Shown: positions 23,201-36,037 of the stretch, one piece after another
Layout of the letters: each line of letters begins with the position of its first letter
Position numbering within the stretch: the first letter of the stretch is position 1
Assembly (NCBI GenBank): GCA_947179155.2
Contig: OX359266.1
Span: forward strand, 1,225,001-1,289,000
Length of the DNA stretch: 64,000 bases
Direction of reading: 5' to 3'
Source of the DNA: Hedera helix
Taxonomy: Eukaryota; Streptophyta; Magnoliopsida; Apiales; Araliaceae
Made by a program: the position numbers and the translations under genes
Notes under the pieces: model-generated
The model's database searches: none
The model's input: only the letters and a program-made list of their open reading frames with translations
What the model was told of the DNA's origin: nothing

Positions 23201-26200
23201 ATCATCTCTGTTTGTAGTTTCATCAAATTTCTTTGGTGATAAAAATAGTGAAATGAAAACTCAGTAGAGATTTGCTACTGTGGTTGTTTATGAAGATGAA
23301 ATAAAGACCTTGGAGCTACTGCAGTAGAGTAATTTTATTTTTTCTTTTAGTAATTAATTTTTCATTTCTGCTGAGTAACACTTCTTTTTTCAGATAATAG
23401 CCGTGTAAGAACTTCGAGTGAGCCTTCCTAAGTTAGATTTATTGTATTTCTGTTCATCATTTGCAGATACTTTGTCAAAGATATTCTTGGCCATGGGACA
23501 TTTGGGCAGGTGGCGAAGTGTTGGGTAGCAGAAACAAAGAATTTTGTTGCTGTGAAGATCATTAAAAAACAACCTGCATACTATCAGCAAGCACTGGTTG
23601 AAGTTTCCATACTGACAACGGTAAAGTGGTTGTTCTGCTGGTTTTCTTATTTACTGTGATATTAACTATTAATTTCATTTGCATTTGTTCATTTTTTTGC
23701 CTTTTGCAGCTAAATAAGAAGTTTGATCCCGAAGATAAGCATCATATTGTCCGTATTTATGATTACTTTGTCTATCAACGTCATTTGTGCATTGCTTTCG
23801 AACTGCTTGATACTAATCTGTAAGTTGCGTAACATAGTTTGTAAGTTGCATAACATAGTTTCAATACAAGCTGAATATAAAGGTCACTAAATTCTAATTT
23901 TACTCCACATGCGGCAATGTAGTTGTAATTTTGATTTATTGCGCTGCCTGGTATTTACATTTTTGTTCCTTCAGGTACGAGCTTTTAAAGTTGAATCATT
24001 TTAGGGGATTGTCATTGAGCATTGTCCAGCTGTTCTCAAAACAGGTACACTCATCATGCTTTTCCTTGCATCGCACATGGTGTAGTAACTTCCTTTAAAT
24101 GGTCATATTTTTCCTCTGTGATATTTATGCTCAAATTAGATATTGCATGGACTTGCTCTGATGAAAGATGCTGGCATAATTCATTGTGACCTCAAACCAG
24201 AGAACATCCTTTTATGCACAAGGTGAGTCCTCCATGAAGTCAGACTGAAAATCAAGTTTTAAACTCATCTCTTGTCGATCATATTTTTCTCTCGTGAATT
24301 TAATAGTGTGAAGCCAGCAGAAATCAAAATTATAGACTTCGGATCAGCATGCATGGAAGATCGAACTGTATACTCGTATATCCAGGTCCTCATATATGAT
24401 TCTCTCCTAAACTTGTGTTTTAGTTCTTTTAAGCTGTTACTCTTTCAATCTGATCCTTTTCAATTGTTATGCAGAGTCGCTACTATAGATCACCTGAAGT
24501 TCTTCTTGGATATCAGTATCCTTGAGTGTGAAGTCTATTTCTTTTCTTTCCATTTACTTTCTTTGGTGGCTGCAACTTTCTATGTTTGAACTAGATGTAT
24601 TCTGAGGTCAATTACGAGAAAAAATGGGCTTAACTTGGGAGGATTGTCGTATACCTTGGTTGGAAATTTTTAGTATGAACTTTAATCGAGTTCTGAAATG
24701 ATAGCTTCCCCATCTAAGTTCTGTTTAACAACTTACTCAATGCTTCTGCCTCAAAGATGAAAAAGAAGGAGATAATTGACCTCAGGGTAGAGTAATTAAA
24801 AAACAATGACCTAGACTCCTAGGTGGCTCTCACCGTTTTAAAGTTTGTTCTTTAATGTTATATAGATAGTGAACACAAATAAAAATGCACACTTCTGTGC
24901 TTTTTCTGTATTATAAATTTTTGTTGAACTAGACCAATTAATTGTTAAGACATTTTTAATAAATCCGAAGCTCTTTTAATCATTACATTTAAGTTCTTCT
25001 AATGTTAGGTCATGAATGCTTCATCAGTAAGGGCATGGAGAATAATAAGCTCAATGTTGTTTGTGGTTAGGTTGGAGGCTAAGGAGATGGGGAAAATATT
25101 TTGATGAAATTTTGTTATTACTCTTTGTTTAGTTAAATCTATTACATTTTCGAATTAAAGTTTAATACATTGACAGTGTATATACGAGCGTGTTAGGATT
25201 ATGACATATCATTAATAAAGTAGGTGTGTTTGACGAAATTGCCCTTGTTTTAGTGATGCATCATAATCTTAACACCACTTGTGTATACACCGTAAATGTA
25301 TCCAATTTTAACTCTATTATCTTATTTTTAATAAAGTTGATTATGTGTGAAACAAGTGCTTAGTACTAAAATATACATTATAGAGGATACTCTTATATAG
25401 TATGAAGCACTTGCAATGTATATGTAGGATAAGAGGGCCTCCCAACAGAAAACCAAAATAATGCAATGAAAATGACCGAAAGAAACATTGAGGCATAAGT
25501 GAAGCATCGCGATGCATTATAAAGAAATTCCTTGAAAACCACAAAAAACCAAAGCATTTTCTTGATCCAAACTCCCAACAACATGATGAAACAAACACAT
25601 TTGCATAAATCTTCATATCTTCCCCCAAAGATGGACAAATCGAACATTATAATATGTCATGATATGAATATTTCAGTTTGTCCATCCCTTCCCTCTTACA
25701 CGCTAAGCTTTCTATTGGGTTTTCAGACTTCTAGTTTGAAAGTACATTTATTATAAATTTTGGTTTAAGCATGAGATACTGTGTACATGATACATTTGAT
25801 GGTTAAAACCATGATTCTTTTTATCCTTTTCAAAGCTGATTACTCCTGAATGTTTAGCGTAGTCCTTGACCCTGCCTTAGGTATACAACAGCTATAGACA
25901 TGTGGTCATTTGGATGCATAGTTGCTGAATTGTATCTTGGACTGCCGCTGTTTCCTGGAGCGTCAGAGTTTGATCTTCTCAGGAGGATGATAAAAATACT
26001 CGGGTATGACTCTAGAACTTGTGTTTGAGTAATCTCTTGTGACATTGTCCTATTGTATTGGGCTCAGATTTAATGTACAGGAATATTGGCACTAATTCTC
26101 CAATGTATTGGTTTAATTGTTATGCCTCTTATTTTTTGGTTGTTACTTTCAAAGTGAACGATTAGTTATGAAAAGTAAAAAAGTAAATATGTGTTGTACG

Positions 26201-29200
26201 CCAACAGGAATTTGAACTTGTAATGTACGGATTCCTTCATGTAATTTCTGAAGGATTACTTTCCTGTAGTGGGATATTCAGTTTGCTTTTCTCATGTTTA
26301 ATTAAATGAAAATGTGGGAATCTGTTATCTTATTATTGCCTCATAGTCATTTATATAAACTGATGCTCTCCTCATTTGCATGGCTACATTTTGTTCTCTT
26401 TAGGAAACAAATTTTTTTTCTTGGAATCTATTGCAATATAATTTATTTCTCTTGCTTAATCATACATGTTTCTACTCTATAGGGGACAACCTCCTGATTA
26501 TGTACTTAGAGAGGCCAAGAACACCAACAAGTTTTTCAAATGCGTTGGGAGTATTAACCATGAAGACAATGGCGGTCAGGTTTCTATGAGTAGGCACAGT
26601 GCTTATCAAGCTTTAACAGAAGAAGAATATGAAGCTGTAAGTGTTTATCAATTATCTCATAGCTTTTGCACTAAGAGTATAATTAATGAATAAAAAAGGG
26701 AATATATTAAATTTTTGTGACATCTCTGACTTACTGTTTCTTTTCTCCCTTGCTAACAAAAGAACAAAAGAATGGCATTACCATTTCTGATCCACACTCT
26801 TCTGGGCTGTGAACAATAAACTTTCTTCGGCTTTATCCTTGACCCCTTTGCATGAACGTGTCCTCAACTAAAACCTATGTTTTGCATTATACGAGACTTT
26901 TTTGTTTTATTGGCTTTTGCATTTACTCCCTCTGTCCTCCAAAGGATGTCTAAAGTACATTTTTCTCATAAATTAAGAAAAATAAAGTAGAGGAAAAGTA
27001 AAAAAAATGTGGATCCCACTAAATAACATATTTGCCCTTAATTTTATGTACTAATTTTCATTCTTTTGAGGACTAATAGTTTGTATCTTAGGCCATCCTT
27101 TAGAGGACTGAGGGAGTATTAGGATTTTACTTGTGGGTTTTTAAATCGTAATATGTTTTTGTAGAGCTTCATTTCTCTTCAAGTATTGTTATGTTGCTGT
27201 CCTTTCAGAGGGAGTTGAAGAAGCCGTCCATTGGGAAGGAGTATTTTAATCATATGAACCTTGAAGCAATTGTAAGAAAATACCCTTACAGGAAAAACTT
27301 GACCGAGGAAGATATGGTCAAAGGTAGCTTTGATATTTCTTTAAAAAAGTTGATACTGACTAGAAATTTTGTTACCGAGTTTCCAAAGTTACTAATATCT
27401 ATGTTTTCTTGAACATGTAACAGAGAGTCGAGTACCTTTAGCATTAATTGATTTCTTGAGGGGACTGGTTGAGTTTGATCCGGCAAAGCGGTGGTCGCCT
27501 TTGCAGGTTAATGAACTTTCCTCAACTTCCATCATTTCTTCTGTTCTGTTTCCGAGGAAAGATAACTCTAGTATGAGAGGCCCAGGCCCTTGTACATGAG
27601 TTATATATGAAAATAAGATATTGTTTCATAGAAAAGGCTGCCAATATAATGGTAAATAAATTTACCATGTTGCTATTTGGTGGAGACTCAACATCATCAT
27701 AGACTCTCTCTTTTTTATAAGTAAAAGTATACTCCCTCCTCCGTAAAAAAGAGTCCAACATTTTTTGTTCACTTTTTCGTTTCGAATACCAAGTTTGGAT
27801 TAGACTTAAAACTTTTTGTACGATTTTTTCAATACTTAATTTTAACGACTAACGGGCGGAATTTATAAGTAAAAATTTTAGTTGAATTTTTTTGCCTCAA
27901 TATGTCATATGCAAACCTTAGTATTCAAAAAAAGAGTCAATATTATAAAAAGCAAGCTGCCAAAAGGGTTGATACCCATGTACACAAGGATTATGAAAAG
28001 GCACTAGAAAACAACCAACACCCTCTGAAGCGCGTAAAAAACATAGCCCCAAAAGATCTGTGCATACATGAGAGATGAAAGATATCCAAACTAAGTTCCC
28101 AAACCAATCTCGGCTAAAAAATTAACAAATGATACGATAGCTCCAGGAAAAACTTCATTCAACCAAAACAATAATAAATTCAGGAACAAGAACCAGATAT
28201 TCAGAATCAATCTATCTTTGTTGTTCCTCTGTGTTCACAATAGCCACCATAAACAATATTGAATCAAAGCCCAGCGCCTCCTGACTTTCACAAACCCCCC
28301 ACCACCAACCTTGGCATCACTCAGTCCATACCTACAAGTCTACAATTGAGAAGACCAAACACCAAAGCTTACGAGCAAATTTGCAGTCAAGCATCAAATG
28401 GTCTATTGACTCCGAATCATGGCAATATATCCAGCTGTGGTTCATAGTAAATTTCATCCCTTTTCAAAGATCGTCTTCTGTCAGAATCTACCCTAATGTT
28501 GCCATCCAATTGAAAGGCAACTTGTTTAGGAGCTCCTGGCCGTCAAAGAATGCGCCATGGGAAGTCTTGCTCCTTACCCTTTGCCAAAACATGCCACTTC
28601 CATGTTCCTTCCACCGAGAGAGACCTCCCCCCGGGGTATCACAGATTCTCTCTCCTCGCCACCCCTTTTTTACCTTCCAACATGCAAAATCATATTCAAA
28701 ATTATTGTTATCAGCCTTGATCTCACATAAGAAATATTATGTTTCATGGTTGACTGAGGCAATTAGGCAGCTGATGACATTCTGACTATAAATATTGAAA
28801 GAGAACTTAGAATTGCACCATACAGTGTAACAAGTGACTCGCCAATTTCAGCTTCCTTGTATCCACAATCATGTAAGGCTTAAGGCTTGATCCCTCTTGA
28901 TCAACTGATCCACCATAAATCATTTTATGGTAATTTATAACTAAACCAAAAGTTTGCGTTTGAATTATTTTAACGAATTCCACATCTTTTTGGCTGAAAA
29001 GAGGAAATTGAATACCCCAATAAATATAATTTATGTTGTACAAGTGTCTGCCCGGAACTACTACGTGTTAATTTTTTTTGTTACAGCCTAGGAAAATTAC
29101 GATGTGGTATAGAAACAGTGCTCGGCTTTTGTTGTTTTTCTGTTCTATTTTTGTATCTCCACGTGTACATGGTTTCCAAGTCTTCCGATCCCAAACGGTA

Positions 29201-32200
29201 TTTAATTATGGATACTTTTGTCTAAATGAATGCACCATTCACCATATTATATCTGTTATACATCTATCTTTCAGTATTTGGTTACTTTCTTTAACTAAAG
29301 TGTATACCGTTTACTCGGATTTTGTCCCTGTTCTATATTTTCCTGCTTCCAGCTTCTTTCCATAGTTCTAATTTAGTATTATTATTGCTTTGGTACCATT
29401 AATTAAGACGATATCCTCATCTAATAGCATATACCATAGCATGTCGCCTTAAATGTTAATTGCGGTCCATCTATAATTATAGGAAGTAGACAGTAGATGA
29501 ACGTTGATTCTTGATTTAAGCCTATGTGGTGCGTAACTCATCTATTTGTCTTGCTTTAGGAGTACTAGTTACTGCATCAATTCATGTCCTCTATCATGTT
29601 AATATATCCCATTTTCTAAATCCGTGTCATCGTATAGAGACTATTATCACAAGCACACACACATCTATAAAATTTGTAAACCATAGTAATACTTATTACA
29701 TCATATATGTCCTCTATCATGTCAATAAATCCCAATTTCTAAACCCATGCCAACGTATGAGACTATTATTATAAACTTTGTATTTTTTATTTTATTTTTA
29801 ATTTGTATAAGATCACAAGGAGATTTTATTTTTCCCTTGCAAAGCCACTTGTATCCTGGGTTGAGAGATACCTTCCATTATTACCTCCTAGGCATGGATT
29901 AAAATTGATTTGCCGGCACTGTTGTTTTGTCTTAGTTTTTGCTAGATCAATTCCTTGAAACATTGTCATGTCTCTGACTAATTCAATCCCAAGAAAATAT
30001 TTCACTGATGTTAATAGATTATAGGAAGTTCAACTAAAGCTACAGGCAGCAAGTTCTTCTAAGCTTCATTCTATGGCGGTTTAAGCTAGCACCCGTTTCA
30101 GCATATCATCTCGCTTGATATAGATGACGCAGAAAAAGTTATAGGTTGGACTACACGAAGCTCTCTGAGCAAAGTGAACAAAAAAATAAATAAATATTAG
30201 CAAATCAAGTGGGTAAAATCCACCAGATAAGCTGAATGTATGATAATTCACTTCCCTAAAGAACTTCTCAACCGGGGACCTTAGGGATGTAAAATTTTAT
30301 TGGTGTATTTTTTTTTTTTTGGGGGGGAGAGGTGGTACAGATAATAAGTAGTGCTAAAAATTTGGAAAAATCCAGTTATATTTTATACTTCTAGCATTTT
30401 TTTATATTCTCAATATATATATATATATTCAAATAATTTAAAAACTATAAAGTAATATGCTTCCTTGTCCTAGAAAAATATTACTGCTTTACTGTTGACT
30501 TTTTTGTTTTCCCGAATATAAGGTTTTTTCCCCCAAATATAAGGTTTTTTCCCCCAAATATAAGGTTTTCATAGGACACTTACAAAATAAAAATTCTATT
30601 GATTTTCTTTTCAATATTAAAGACTAAAATTTATTATTAAAAGAACTGAACATAATTTTGTTGAAGTGTGTCCTACTGTTTGAAAATAGTCAACAACAAA
30701 CAAAATAGTAGTATTTTTTTAGGACGGAGGGATTATTATATAAATCTGTTTTTGGCACAGCTTAAATTCCATGACACACATACCCAAAAAAAGGAAAACT
30801 TAAAGTGGGACAGAAGAACTGAAGAAGTGCTATTAATTTTAACATGTCTCATACATTTTTACAAATAGGTACCAGATTCTATTGTCTCATTAGGCATCAT
30901 CATTCGCTGTTACTATTTTACGATGGTAATAAGATCTTAACTGTTATGTTGCAAACTGACATGATGTTTTAAATGTTTGTGCTACAGGCTTCTAAGCATC
31001 CTTTCGTGACTGGGGAACCTTTCACATGCCCTTATATACCTGCCCCAGAGACCCCTCGCATGGTAAGTAGATATTCTCTAAACTTGCCAAATAAGCTAGC
31101 AATCTTGAACTAAAGGTGATACTTATGGGAAATAATTTATGTTTTTTGAATGTATACATATTTTATCAGAAGATCTCCGTATGCTTTGTTTTGGCTATTT
31201 AGTAAATATTGGGACGATCACTGTTATAGTTCATATATCCTATATAATTTTAATGCCTTTGATTTGATTTTGTTATTTCTGTGCAGCTTTCTGTACATAT
31301 TTTCATGTTTATTTTCTTCAATTATCTATACATTGGGAAAGCAATTTGTTGTATTGTCATCTTAATTATTTAAATTAGAATCCCTACTGCCATTCGATTT
31401 AGTTATATACTTTTAGTCGCATCCTGATTTCTGTGTGAACTATATATTGAGTTACCTTTGCTCCCTGTTTGGACTTGAGACAAAAATGAACTTTTAGGCT
31501 ATGTTTTGTTTAATTATGTAATATTATTATATGTTTACTTTTATCAATATGTCCTTTTCTGCTCCCTTGTAAATTTCCTGGTTTGTTTTAAACATACTGG
31601 CTGCTGGGTCGACGAAGATCTTCTACTCACATTTTTTCTATTATTATCTTATGGTTTTTCCCCCTGTAGCCTGTTTCTCAAAGCATGAGGGTGGACCATC
31701 ATCCAGCTGGAGGCCATTGGTTTGCTGCTGGTTTGTCTCCTAATGTGAGGGTGCTTTTCTGAAATATGGCCTATTTATTTATTTAATTTGTGAACACATA
31801 CACTAGCCATATCTTTATGGACATCAGCCAGAGGTTTAAATCACTGTTTTATTCTTACAATTCGTGTAGATTCCAGGTGGAAACAGACTCAGCTTCCATA
31901 ATAGCCCACATTATCACGTGGTGCCATATTCACATGCAGGCAGCTATGGCAGTTTGGGAAGCCATGGTAGCTATAATGATGGTCTAGCTCTTGGAAGTAG
32001 CTATGGAAGCTATGGGGATAAAAGTAACATGCTTAAATTTTTTTCGCCAGCGGGCCCATCTGGGATGAATATGCATGCTCAGGCTGGTGTGCCAATACTA
32101 GGGACCAGTCCTGATGCAAGGAGAAGGATTAATCAATATCCACATGGGAATGGACTTGGTGTTAGTCCATCAGGAAATTTTGTGCCTATGTCTCTTGGTA

Positions 32201-35200
32201 CTAGTCCTTCACAATTTACTCCTCCGAGCTCCTATGGTCAGGTTTCAGCTGGTTCTCCTGGACAGTATGGTCCAACTTCCCCTGCACGAGGCAATAGTCA
32301 AGGGTCACCTTTAGGGAAAATGGCTGCTGTAGGCCAATATAACAGAAGAAAAAGTTGGGGATACACTGGAAGTTTACAGTCTCAAGAGAGTTCATCAGCT
32401 CCTTATTTGCAAAGACAATTTACTGATGCTGCCATCTCTGGCCATGCTGAGGGAAACTCTTCATTACATGGTGATTCACCATCGCATTTACACTCAAGTT
32501 CAAAGGCTGCAAGCTGGAGGCAGCAAAAAGGAGGCAGTGCAAGCACTTGTATCTACTCCGCCTCTCCTAAAACCTCAGCTTTATCAACATGTGGCTTAAG
32601 TATGCAATCTTCACATAATAATGAAGCCAGTCATGACAAGCCTGAGACTAGTAACTCACTGCCTGATCCCGGAGATTGGGATCCAAACTACAGGTACGCA
32701 TGATCTGATCATGTATGATATGGCATTATGTATGGTACATCTGAATATATCCGAGAATGCATGCATTTCAAATATAAAATGTAGTGCAGCTTCTATAAAG
32801 CATGTATGGATCTGTTAGACATACTTTGTGTTGATTGCTGTCTTTTCTTCATATTGTGAATTAATTTTTTCATGTAATTTATGGTTAATGTTGGAATGAT
32901 TTTCAATCTCTATTTATGAAAAACTTTCTTACAGATCCTGACCTAATACACTATGACAGACAGTTTTTGTATTCCTTCAGTTTGCCAGTATAGCTACTAT
33001 GAACCTTGCTTGTCAGGCTTTCCGTTTCCTGATATTCCCAGAAATCTACTGTATTTGTTTATATGAAATTTTGTTTGGTCTGGTTTTTCAAGCTTTTTGT
33101 AGCTCTGTTTGTTTTCCTTCATTTTTGTTTGGTTCTGCAGATACATGGTAAATCTGTTTGTTCCTTTCATGTGTTTGTGAATCTGCTTTTGTTACTGACA
33201 CAAAGTAAGAAGGCCTCGAAACTGTAGGTTTTTCCTCTCTCTCTCTTGCATACATGCACACTGGCTGGGCTGAAAGTAGTTCACACCAGGTCTTCTATTT
33301 AATTTTAGTTTGTTATCTTGGTTTCCAGCCTTGTGAAGTATGCTATTTTCAGTTTTCTGGACTAGGTCCTAATTGGATTTTCCATGTTAGGTTTTTACAC
33401 TAGCTTTGGTGTTTCATTTGGAGATAAAAGGCACACTAGTGTTTCCTTCTCAGTGAAGCTTGATTTTTATATATCCTTTTGCATTGTAATTTATCTCTCT
33501 CATTTCTGATAAAAATTTCTTTCATTGGAAACATTATACCTTTGAACTTGTCTCATTATAACCTGGTGATATGGGATACATCCGAAAGAGTTGGATTCAA
33601 GATTTTCTTATTCCTGTTTTGCTATGGATTTCAATTTTCATCCAAGGAAGACAGATACGGGTGCGGAGATATAGGTGTGGCATATGGGGATATGATGATT
33701 CACCAAATCTTAAAAAACGGAGATTCGGGTGCGGGGGATTTGGTAAATATTTTAATATTATTATTAAATATGTATAATTATATATATGTATATATCTATG
33801 ATTAAACATACTACAAGAGAAAAATAACAAACATCCAACAAACAATATGCAAGTCATAAACAATAATAACTATATTTGTAGATTATTTAAAACACACCAG
33901 TTATAAATGAGGAGAAATTCCCCAAGAATCGGAGTTCCCAATGCTGGGATATGGCAGTTTGCGGGGATAATGAAGAATCCCTGCTTCCTTGATTTTTATG
34001 TATTGCTACTCGTAAAATAAAGAAAACTAATTTCTCATAATTGTCATGATAATTTAAGATTTTAGTCGTTGAATTTGAAAAAGTATGGTAATTGTTGTCT
34101 AAAACAGTATGTTGCTTGTATTAAAAAGTGGGCTAATTGTCCAATTGAAAGTGTCCTACATCTGTAACCTTTTTCCCCTTGTATTCTTACTTTCAGTGAT
34201 GAATTGCTTCTGCAAGAGGATGGTTCAGAAGTAATCGGCATAACGCACGAGTTCAGCAATGGAATGCATCTCAGTCAAGCTTTGGTTCCTACAGAACCTT
34301 TGGTTGGGGGGAAGAGATTCAGCGGTACCTTGAACACTAGTTCAAACATGATGATGCAAAGGTAAAACATAAATTCGTATACTCTTCACAAATTTGCTTA
34401 GTAGATAAAATAATATATAAAAGAGCAAACTGTACAATGGAGGATAATAAGCTGTCCTCCAAAGCGGAAAGAACAAAAACTTGAATGACTTGCAGGATAT
34501 CCCTTTGATCTTTTAAGTGTTTAGTTCTTCGAATTTTACAAGAGTGAAAAAAGAATACTTATCTAGGGTTCAGTTTAATTTTAATCATCTGGCTTGTCTC
34601 ATGATTCAGACCAAATGGACCTATTCAAGCCTTCACACATGGAGAAGCTGGCAGCCCGTCATCTTTTGATCTGCATGGTGGGTATGCCCACCACATGACA
34701 AAACCTCCACATTACATGCCTCATCTCCCACAAAATTCTACAAGCCGTTTCAGGCAGCAGCCCGTTCAGCGGTTTAATCATGGTAGATCGACAGTTGCCC
34801 ATGGAACTGAATGGAATCATCTTAAGGTCCAGGCTCCTCTTTCTAGCTTTAATTCTGGGGGTCCCTGTTCTCCTGAAAGCAATGGCACGCCATGGGGTAT
34901 TTACTAAGTCCATGCCAAGTCACTAAGGTTACATTTGTTTGTAAGGATTATAATCCCGGGATTATACCCAAGATATGGATTATAATCCTAAGGTTATATT
35001 TGTTTGCAAGGATTTCACTTTAGATAAAACTATTAATTCAAAAAATGTCTTGTTTATTTTTAAATTTAGACTTTGGATTATTAGTTCAGATTATAAAATG
35101 ACTTAATAGTCTTGGGATTATAATCCCTGATTGAATATGGTATTAAATAGTCCTCTCATATTAGGTCATTTTATAATCCCTGAACTAATAGTCCCAAGTT

Positions 35201-35550
35201 CGAATTTAAAAACAAACAAGACAAAGATGAGATTAATAGTCTTATACCAAGTGTAATCCTTACAAATAAACATAACTTTGGGATAAATGTTTCCCTTGTA
35301 AATGAATTGCATTTTACTAATTAACTAGGAAAGAAAAGTGCATCAGACTCTTGTTCAATTATGGAATATACACGAGCAAAGAGGGTTTTTCTCTTCCTTA
35401 AAATAGATTGTTCAATGGGGGTTAAAGAGAGGGGACAAGGTAAGTTTTAACCAGTCCTGTATTCTTTTTGTAGGGCGTAGGGTAAATCATCCGGTCACAA
35501 ATACTCCCCCAACTTCTTGTGGAAGAAAAGACTACAGAAGAATTTCTTGA
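17280..35550 (+). CDS. YAK1: YAK1, dual-specificity DYRK-family protein kinase
   Basis: Exons 17280-17456, 22038-22237, 23467-23620, 23710-23819, 23975-24044, 24140-24222, 24307-24385, 24475-24515, 25881-26003, 26483-26636, 27209-27323, 27424-27506, 30988-31062, 31670-31744, 31870-32693, 34197-34361, 34610-34896 and 35474-35550 join in frame to 963 codons, close to Arabidopsis YAK1 as I recall it. An N-terminal DYRK-homology stretch (SEELNPKRFL) precedes the kinase domain (~127-469): glycine loop LGHGTFGQV at 133, VAVK lysine 156, HCDLKPEN with Asp254, DFG at 275, and the YxY activation loop YSYIQSRYYRSPE (Tyr287, Tyr289). The C-terminal half is Ser/Gly/Gln-rich with GTSPDARRR and SLPDPGDWDPNY, typical of plant YAK1. 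In Arabidopsis YAK1 restrains growth downstream of TOR and affects ABA responses. Intron 1 is 4.6 kb and holds a solo LTR. All catalytic residues are present. Confidence 0.95.
18628..20406 (-). mobile_element. Solo Gypsy LTR in YAK1 intron 1
   Basis: On the plus strand it runs from TGTAACACCCTGAACCCGC to GGGTCATTACA (1779 bp, TG/CA ends). Flanking five-mers are GGGAG and GGGAT, a target duplication with one mismatch. There is no internal sequence, so it is a solo LTR left by recombination. Its end (GGGCTTGCGGCGTGTGGCAC...TGTTACA on the minus strand) closely resembles the LTRs at 45745 and 46938, so they are one family. A CTATATATAG box is at 20303-20312. Confidence 0.85.
20303..20312 (-). promoter_or_regulatory. 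TATA-like box of the solo LTR
   Basis: CTATATATAG about 100 bases inside the U3 end of the solo LTR. Being palindromic it has no strand by itself, but the LTR orientation would direct transcription to the minus strand, antisense to YAK1 exon 1. Confidence 0.4.
20407..22037 (+). other. Remainder of YAK1 intron 1
   Basis: No exon or domain is recognised. A short GC-rich patch at 21130-21245 contains G runs and a run of nine C; it may be a repeat relic. The small open frames here show no protein character. Confidence 0.4.
25161..25307. mobile_element. MITE in YAK1 intron 8
   Basis: About 147 bp with imperfect terminal inverted repeats of about 45 bases: TTAATACATTGACAGTGTAT on the left matches TTGGATACATTTACGGTGTA read from the right, continuing through ACGAGCGTGTTAGGATTATG and ACAAGTGGTGTTAAGATTAT. 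It has no coding capacity. The superfamily is not clear. Confidence 0.75.
26936..27116. mobile_element. Stowaway-type MITE in YAK1 intron 10
   Basis: 181 bp bounded by TA on both sides, with inverted repeats CTCCCTCTGTCCTCCAAAGG and CTCCCTCAGTCCTCTAAAGG. The CTCCCTC start and TA target are diagnostic of Stowaway (Tc1/mariner) MITEs. Confidence 0.9.
27731..27760. mobile_element. Possible Stowaway end in YAK1 intron 12
   Basis: TACTCCCTCCTCCGTAAAAA resembles a Stowaway terminus. No matching right end was found nearby, so it is either a truncated copy or chance. Confidence 0.35.
28130..28640 (-). pseudogene. LINE 3' region relic (zf-RVT domain) in YAK1 intron 12
   Basis: The minus strand at 28345-28425 reads DSESIDHLMLDCKFARKLW, the His/Cys-containing zf-RVT signature found at the C-terminus of plant L1 LINE ORF2. 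Just upstream, TLG.ILTEDDL with stops resembles the preceding RT tail, and downstream frames are shifted. The copy is heavily mutated and lies antisense to YAK1. Confidence 0.75.
29585..29775. repeat. Direct duplication, 123-bp period
   Basis: GTCCTCTATCATGT followed by AAT(A)AATCCC and TTTCTAAA(C/T)CC recurs at 29585 and 29708, with the first copy followed by a CACACACA stretch. It lies in YAK1 intron 12. Confidence 0.7.
30459..30733. mobile_element. MITE with internal 21-bp tandem repeat in YAK1 intron 12
   Basis: Ends are inverted: CTTCCTTGTCCTAGAAAAAT on the left and CCCTCCGTCCTAAAAAAATA read from the right, both followed by TACT and a TGTTGACT stretch. The interior has about 2.6 units of a 21-base repeat containing ATATAAGGTTTTTTCCCCC from 30515. 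It looks Stowaway-like but the left end has drifted. Confidence 0.65.
33560..33990. repeat. Possible repeat relic in YAK1 intron 15
   Basis: The patch 33650-33745 has GGGTGCGG twice, with GATATG and GGGGATTT words, unlike the rest of the T-rich intron. An open frame of 108 codons here shows no domain. I could not define ends. Confidence 0.3.
34925..35279. mobile_element. Foldback MITE in YAK1 intron 17
   Basis: About 355 bp. Ends AGGTTACATTTGTTTGTAAG and, from the right, AAGTTATGTTTATTTGTAAG are inverted repeats. Inside, a second long arm pair (about 35047-35110 against 35160-35220, including TTTTATAATC and CTTGTTT) makes it a near-complete hairpin. A further copy of the end motif occurs at 34992. 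It begins only 28 bases after the exon 17 donor. Confidence 0.8.
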
Positions 35551-35996
35551 TGCCGCCGAGTCATGGACTCATGTCATATACTGCTGCAAGGATTAGTGTT
35601 AGGAGAGGTGGGAAAAAGTTGTATGTATTGGTTTTGCCTGCCCCTGGCCCTTGTGTGCTCATGTTTTGGAATCCTCAACCAAATTATGTCATTCATTGTG
35701 CTTGCAAAAATATAATTTATGGTTACGGGTTTTTTCTGGTCACTTGGTGCAGCCGGTCTTCCTCTTATATCTGGCCATTCCAGCACCAAGCACCACATTT
35801 GCTTTCAAAATTTAGAATGTCATTTTCTCGTGATTTATATAATTGAAGAATTTAACTTGGTCTCTGAGCTGGTCTTTGCTGCAGCCAAGAAAATGTAAGA
35901 ATCCAGTTTCGAGGAGTTGGCTGGAGTATTTATTGTGTTTTGCAGCTTCCTTTTTCCTTCATAATAGTTGTAGATTTAAAATTGAGACTTTAATTA

Positions 35997-36037
<41 letters not shown>

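Noticed and set aside
35517..35846. 109-codon frame after the last YAK1 exon
   Set aside because: It overlaps the last exon in another frame and continues into the 3' UTR, with no recognisable protein.
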